From: Branchiostoma floridae
Taxonomy: Eukaryota; Chordata; Leptocardii; Amphioxiformes; Branchiostomatidae
Length of the DNA: 64,000 bases
Direction of reading: 5' to 3'
Assembly: GCF_000003815.2 (NCBI RefSeq)
Contig: NC_049993.1
Location: 14,124,584-14,188,583, forward strand
The notes beneath the pieces are model-generated. The model was not told the DNA's origin and ran no database searches. It worked only from the letters and a program-made list of their open reading frames with translations. Made by a program: the position numbers and the translations under genes. Positions 60,037 through 64,000 of this stretch are shown piece by piece; positions within the stretch are counted from its first letter, which is position 1, and every line of letters starts with the position of its first letter.

Positions 60037-61406
60037 TTCAGTGTCTGTGTGCAGGGGGTGGGAGTGGTGGGTTGGCAAAACAAAAAGAAATATCTTGCAG
60101 ATCTTCCAGCGAACGAAATACGATATTTATGCGCACGTTGAAGCATGTGTAATACTTCTTCACTCGTGTGTAGTGTTTGTGAATCTTAAATCGTAGTTGT
60201 TTGGAATAATTTGCAAGTTGTTAGTATTCTTGTGGCGGTCTTTATACATCTTTTGTCCTTGAACTCGAATGTCTTCTATGTCCTGAAACAACCCAAGAAG
60301 GTGTCCTCAAAAGCCAGTTACGCAGACAGTGCATAAAATTGCTTGTGTATCAAGTTGGCCATGTAGGTCTTATGTAGGTCACGAGTGGCCCTTGTGGATT
60401 AACCGACTTTATTTGTCGTGCACGTGAGGAAATTCGAACCTTGTCATCAATGCATTATGATGAAATGATTACATGTTCATTAATTCGGTATCTAGCTGAT
60501 GCCAGATTTCACTTAGATCTTATGCAAAAGATTATAGAATATAGGAGCAGATAAAATTCAAAGTCTGATGATGATCAAGACACGAATATTCAATCACACC
60601 TAAAAAAATGCATAATCCATCACATCGATGATTGGCATATTAATCTTTTAAATATAAATCAATCAATGGATTAATAAAATTAGCTAGTGGATCGATACCG
60701 TATCCTACTGTCTGTATCTTGCTGCCTTTCAACAATCAAGACTACCTAAAACACCCTTAACTGGTTGCGGTACTTGACACAGTATGACATATATATGATG
60801 TTGCTGTTTTTTTTAAATTCTAAGTAGTTACTTGTTTGAAGTATGGTTTTATACATATGCACTCCCTCTACCTACACCCGAAATGTGTCATGTATATTAT
60901 AAGTTACAATAATGTGAATGTCAAATTAATGAGCATGCACTAGTGTGACTTTGAATACTTGGAGAATGTTGTCTGTGCAATAAAATCTATGCATGCCTCG
61001 GTTGTGAAAATGTGCCTTCAGCGCAACAATAGATTGTAAAGTAACAGCCTGAATTTTTATAGTCTTTCCCCCTCGGCGAAAATAGCAATATTTCTTCACA
61101 AACCAGATGTGGTCCCTCAAGAAATGTTATTCTTCGTGCATCAGTCGTTTGTTCATATCAATGTTTATAGCTTCCAGGCAGGAATTATTCTAGACAAGTC
61201 TACATGAATTTCATCGAAGTTAAGGTTATGGTTTTCTAAAGCCAGGTTGCATGTAGGAAAGAGTTACTAAAACAGACTGCACTGTGAAGATTGTAGCGTC
61301 TGTTTTGGCTTAACCTTCAAACATAAGAACACCTATCACAACATATATCTGTATCATTGTAGCAACTCTTCTCGAATTTGATGCGTGAGCGCGCACTGAG
61401 ACTTGT

Positions 61407-61922
61407 TTGTCAGTTTGGGCGCCGCCAGAAATTTGTGATGTATGTCCAAACGAAGTTAACGGGCGAGGCAGGCGCGGAAAACTAGCCGACTCTCCATATT
61501 GCAATGCCAAAGTGTGTTACTCACCGCGCCATTGCTCCCTCTATACATCAGACTCCAATCACATTTCAGCAATGAAAGACATCAATATACATTGGATTCT
61601 TTTTGGTTCAAGTCTAGCTGTCGGAACAAATGCTTTTCTTGTTGTATTGTACTTCGCAAATGACCAAGTATTTCATGTCAATCACATTTCAGAAATGAAG
61701 GACATCAATATACATTGGATTCTTTTTGGTTCAAGTCTAGCTGTCGGAACAAATGCTTTTCTTGGTGTATTGTACTTCGCAAATGACCAAGTATTTCATG
61801 TCAATCACATTTTAGAATTAGGAGACATCAATATACATCGGGTTCTTCTGGTTCAAGTCTGGCAGTTAGACGAAATGTACTTCTTTTTGTATTGTGCTTC
61901 GCTAAATGTTTCATGTGTTTGA
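61407..61922 (+). CDS. hypothetical 171-codon ORF containing a 41-residue repeat
   Basis: The frame begins in a GC-richer patch and then runs through 2.9 copies of a 123-bp repeat, so it stays open by construction. Repeated unit: INIHWILFGSSLAVGTNAFL followed by VLYFANDQVFHVNHI. A hydrophobic stretch recurs in every unit. No acceptor or donor was identified and no family recognised. May be a repeat artefact. Confidence 0.2.
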   Translation: MSVWAPPEICDVCPNEVNGRGRRGKLADSPYCNAKVCYSPRHCSLYTSDSNHISAMKDINIHWILFGSSLAVGTNAFLVVLYFANDQVFHVNHISEMKDINIHWILFGSSLAVGTNAFLGVLYFANDQVFHVNHILELGDINIHRVLLVQVWQLDEMYFFLYCASLNVSCV

Positions 61923-61925
61923 TTT
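61558..61925. repeat. 123-bp tandem repeat, about 2.9 copies
   Basis: Copies start at 61558, 61681 and 61804, an exact 123-base period. Copies 1 and 2 are almost identical; copy 3 is diverged and decays near its end. Confidence 0.9.
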
Positions 61926-62111
61926 ACGGCTAGAACAGATGTCGTAATATACGACGAGGATTGCTCAGCGAGGGTCGTAAAATACCCTGAAAGTGTTCTA
62001 TCTCCTGAAGGGCAACCTGGCAGACTATGGGAGGTCAATATATGGTTCTGTGGCCCATTTTAAGCGGACACACCCGTGAGAAAACCCGGAGAAGTGAATT
62101 ACGCAGTAACG

Positions 62112-62248
62112 CAGTAGGAGTCTAACACATTGTGACAGGCGAGAATCAATTTCCAACCCCTTGGATACTACTCCGTAGACTACCTCAGGGCCATCGGGCG
62201 CCCCAGTCGATATCTGCTGCCCACCGAGAATGGCCCAGACGCCTACAG
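62112..62248 (+). CDS. possible orphan exon fragment
   Basis: The frame LGYYSVDYLRAIGRPSRYLL followed by PTENGPDAYR has protein-like composition. It ends at CTACAG|GTAACA, and TTGTGACAG could be an acceptor about 100 bases upstream. If unspliced, the frame stops directly (TAA). I do not recognise a family. Confidence 0.25.
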
Positions 62249-62316
62249 GTAACATACAGTGACGGGAACATAAGCTCCAGGAAAGGAATAACCCCCAAGA
62301 CCGAGACAGATTTCGA

Positions 62317-62770
62317 TATAAGGCAGACAGTCCTGGTCTGCAGAGCACTTGCATCGGGGATAGACGATCTCTCTCTCTCTCTCGTCTCAGATATTGCGTA
62401 CAGTCCATTTTCTCCTGTTTCTTTTATGTCCATGACACAAGACTGTCAGAACAAGTAGAACGGATTAATAGACCACAAATTTACATGGAGTAATCTTAGA
62501 AATGTTTGTGGGTCAGGAAGTTACTCTTCTAGATTCCTATATAAGGCAGACAGTCCTGGTCTGCAGAGCACTTGCATCGGGGCTAGACGATCTCTCTCTC
62601 TCTCTGTAGACTCAGATATTGCGTACAGTACATTTTCTCGCGTCTCAAGTCACAGCTGTTTCTTTCACGACACAAGACTGTCAGAAAAAGTAGCATGGAT
62701 TAAAATACCACAATATGTACATAATGTGATCTTAGAAATGTTACTGTAGGACAGAAAGTTACTCTTCAAG
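62317..62770. repeat. tandem duplication, about 224 bp, 2 copies
   Basis: ATAAGGCAGACAGTCCTGGT starts both copies (62317 and 62541). Both include GACGATCTCTCTCTCTCTCT, CAGATATTGCGTACAGT and CACAAGACTGTCAGAA. Confidence 0.85.
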
Positions 62771-63724
62771 ACACAAAAGTTCGTGGAGTTAAAGTTGTCA
62801 GAGTTTTGTTGACAAGTAGTTGCTGCTACGAAGATTAAAGGTAAAGAGCAAATTGCACGGAGTTCTAAAGTTATCAAATTATCAAGAGATTTTATGATGA
62901 ACTAAGTAGATTTACTACCTTTAATGTTTTTGAATACTCCCCACTTATTTGCATGCTTAAATCATTCGTAAGCAATCATTTTAGTTGCGACTTTTTGAAT
63001 GCAATGTAATACCAGGTGCAAGAGTGTATTTCTGCGTATACAAGGAGAGGATTGCCCCAACATTTACCTTCAAGAGAAGACATACATGAAAAATTGAGCC
63101 CCAGGGACTATAATGGGCATGCTTGTCGTCTATCTGTGGGTATATGATACCTTTGTACATTGTGTCTGTCATAATGTGCATGCCTGGGTCTATTTCTGGG
63201 TATATCTGGTGCCTTTGTACATTGTGTTTGTTTCCAAACATTGCCGTCAGCAGTTACACCGCATGCTATTCATCATCCAGGGAGAAAAATACCACTCAGA
63301 TTAACAGCCTCCGTGCAGATTATATCGCCGTCTTATCAAAGAGATAGGATAAGGATGAATGATGTTCGAGTTTGTCTTCAGAAGCTTGTACTGTATGTTG
63401 TCGCAAAATATGCATTATTTGCTTTAGGCCTCTATTTTGCGTTGACAAAGAGATTCGAGAATACACATTTTCATTTTGTGGGTGGGCTGACTACGCAGTA
63501 AGGGGATGAGTTGCTACGAAGTTGCAATAGGCGGGGCTAAATTCCAAGGGTCTGGAGTGGCTGCCTTTCGGCGCTAACTCGGATGACTTCAATACGACAG
63601 TAATTGCACCATGTGCTGCCATAGTACTGTATCGCATGGTTTGAAGGTGTGGCTCTCCTCAAACACGGGACCTCCATATAACGTTCTATCCGAAGGACAG
63701 CTCTAACTGAAGCTTTATACGCGT

Positions 63725-63848
63725 ATTTCTACATGAGTGTGCAAAAATCCTTTCGCAAGGGTACAAGATCGGTGTCATATCAACGGATTCGAATCCAGGA
63801 CCTCTGAGTCAATGGTCATACACCCTGCCATTACGCCAAACGACCCCA
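63725..63848 (-). mobile_element. tRNA-derived SINE, copy 5
   Basis: On the minus strand, head GGGTCGTTTGGCGTAATGG with a strong B box (GGATTCGAATCC) is followed by the family body (TTGTACCCTTGCGAAAGG). The anticodon arm does not fold well, so it is not called as a tRNA gene. Confidence 0.6.
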
Positions 63849-64000
63849 GAAGAAGCTCTACACATCGTCAGCATATTTCAGACACAACAAAATACCCAGG
63901 CATTGCTAAAGATTTTCAAGCGAAGGAATCCATATCCCTTGTCCCCGGCGAGGAAAACAAGACATTGTGATCAATGTTGCTCATTAAACTTCCTCATATG

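Noticed and set aside
61530-61545. ATGGCGCG|GTGAGT on the minus strand as first exon of the SH3 gene
   Set aside because: It would end in phase 2, whereas exon SH3-A needs phase 1; no bridging exon was seen.
63765-63848. Functional tRNA gene on the minus strand
   Set aside because: Good B box but poor cloverleaf; SINE body directly downstream.

Overview
This is a draft-assembly window of a repeat-rich, intron-dense invertebrate nuclear genome with three N gaps. The intron density, the mix of small inverted-repeat elements and tRNA-derived SINEs, and the chordate-like NAGLU protein fit a lancelet (Branchiostoma) best. That assignment is inference and rests on no single diagnostic gene.

Left part (1-16.6 kb): a complete + strand gene for alpha-N-acetylglucosaminidase (NAGLU, GH89) is split over 22 coding exons from 3629 to 16230. 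All exon phases join, giving 749 residues with the signal peptide, both catalytic glutamates and the natural stop; a poly(A) signal lies 270 bases downstream. An 799-bp hairpin-packed element with a 9-bp target-site duplication ends 81 bases before the start codon. The introns carry at least five small inverted-repeat elements, a non-LTR retrotransposon relic, a GC-AG intron and a stray copy of part of exon 7.

Middle (16.6-46 kb): no convincing protein gene. It holds a tandem array directly after NAGLU, a (TA)n tract inside perfect inverted arms, tRNA-derived SINEs, several tandem duplications, and a nested transposon complex at 30.3-32.4 kb whose internal repeats carry perfect hairpins with octamer-type (ATGCAAAT) arms.

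Right part (46-57 kb, - strand): four exons form the 3' part of a tandem-SH3 protein gene. Two phase 1-1 SH3 exons (56946-57137 and 53599-53787) join through a short linker exon (49199-49308) to a long Ser/Arg/Asp-rich terminal exon (46341-47075). The 5' end was not found. Upstream of the first SH3 exon is a roughly 12-copy 34-bp minisatellite; each unit, read on the gene's strand, looks like a complete 3' splice site. The last 6 kb holds copies of an inverted-repeat element with about 50-bp ends, a 123-bp (41-codon) repeat and a 225-bp duplication.

NAGLU is a lysosomal heparan-sulfate exo-glycosidase and the SH3 protein looks like a cytoplasmic adaptor. Nothing suggests that the two genes work together.
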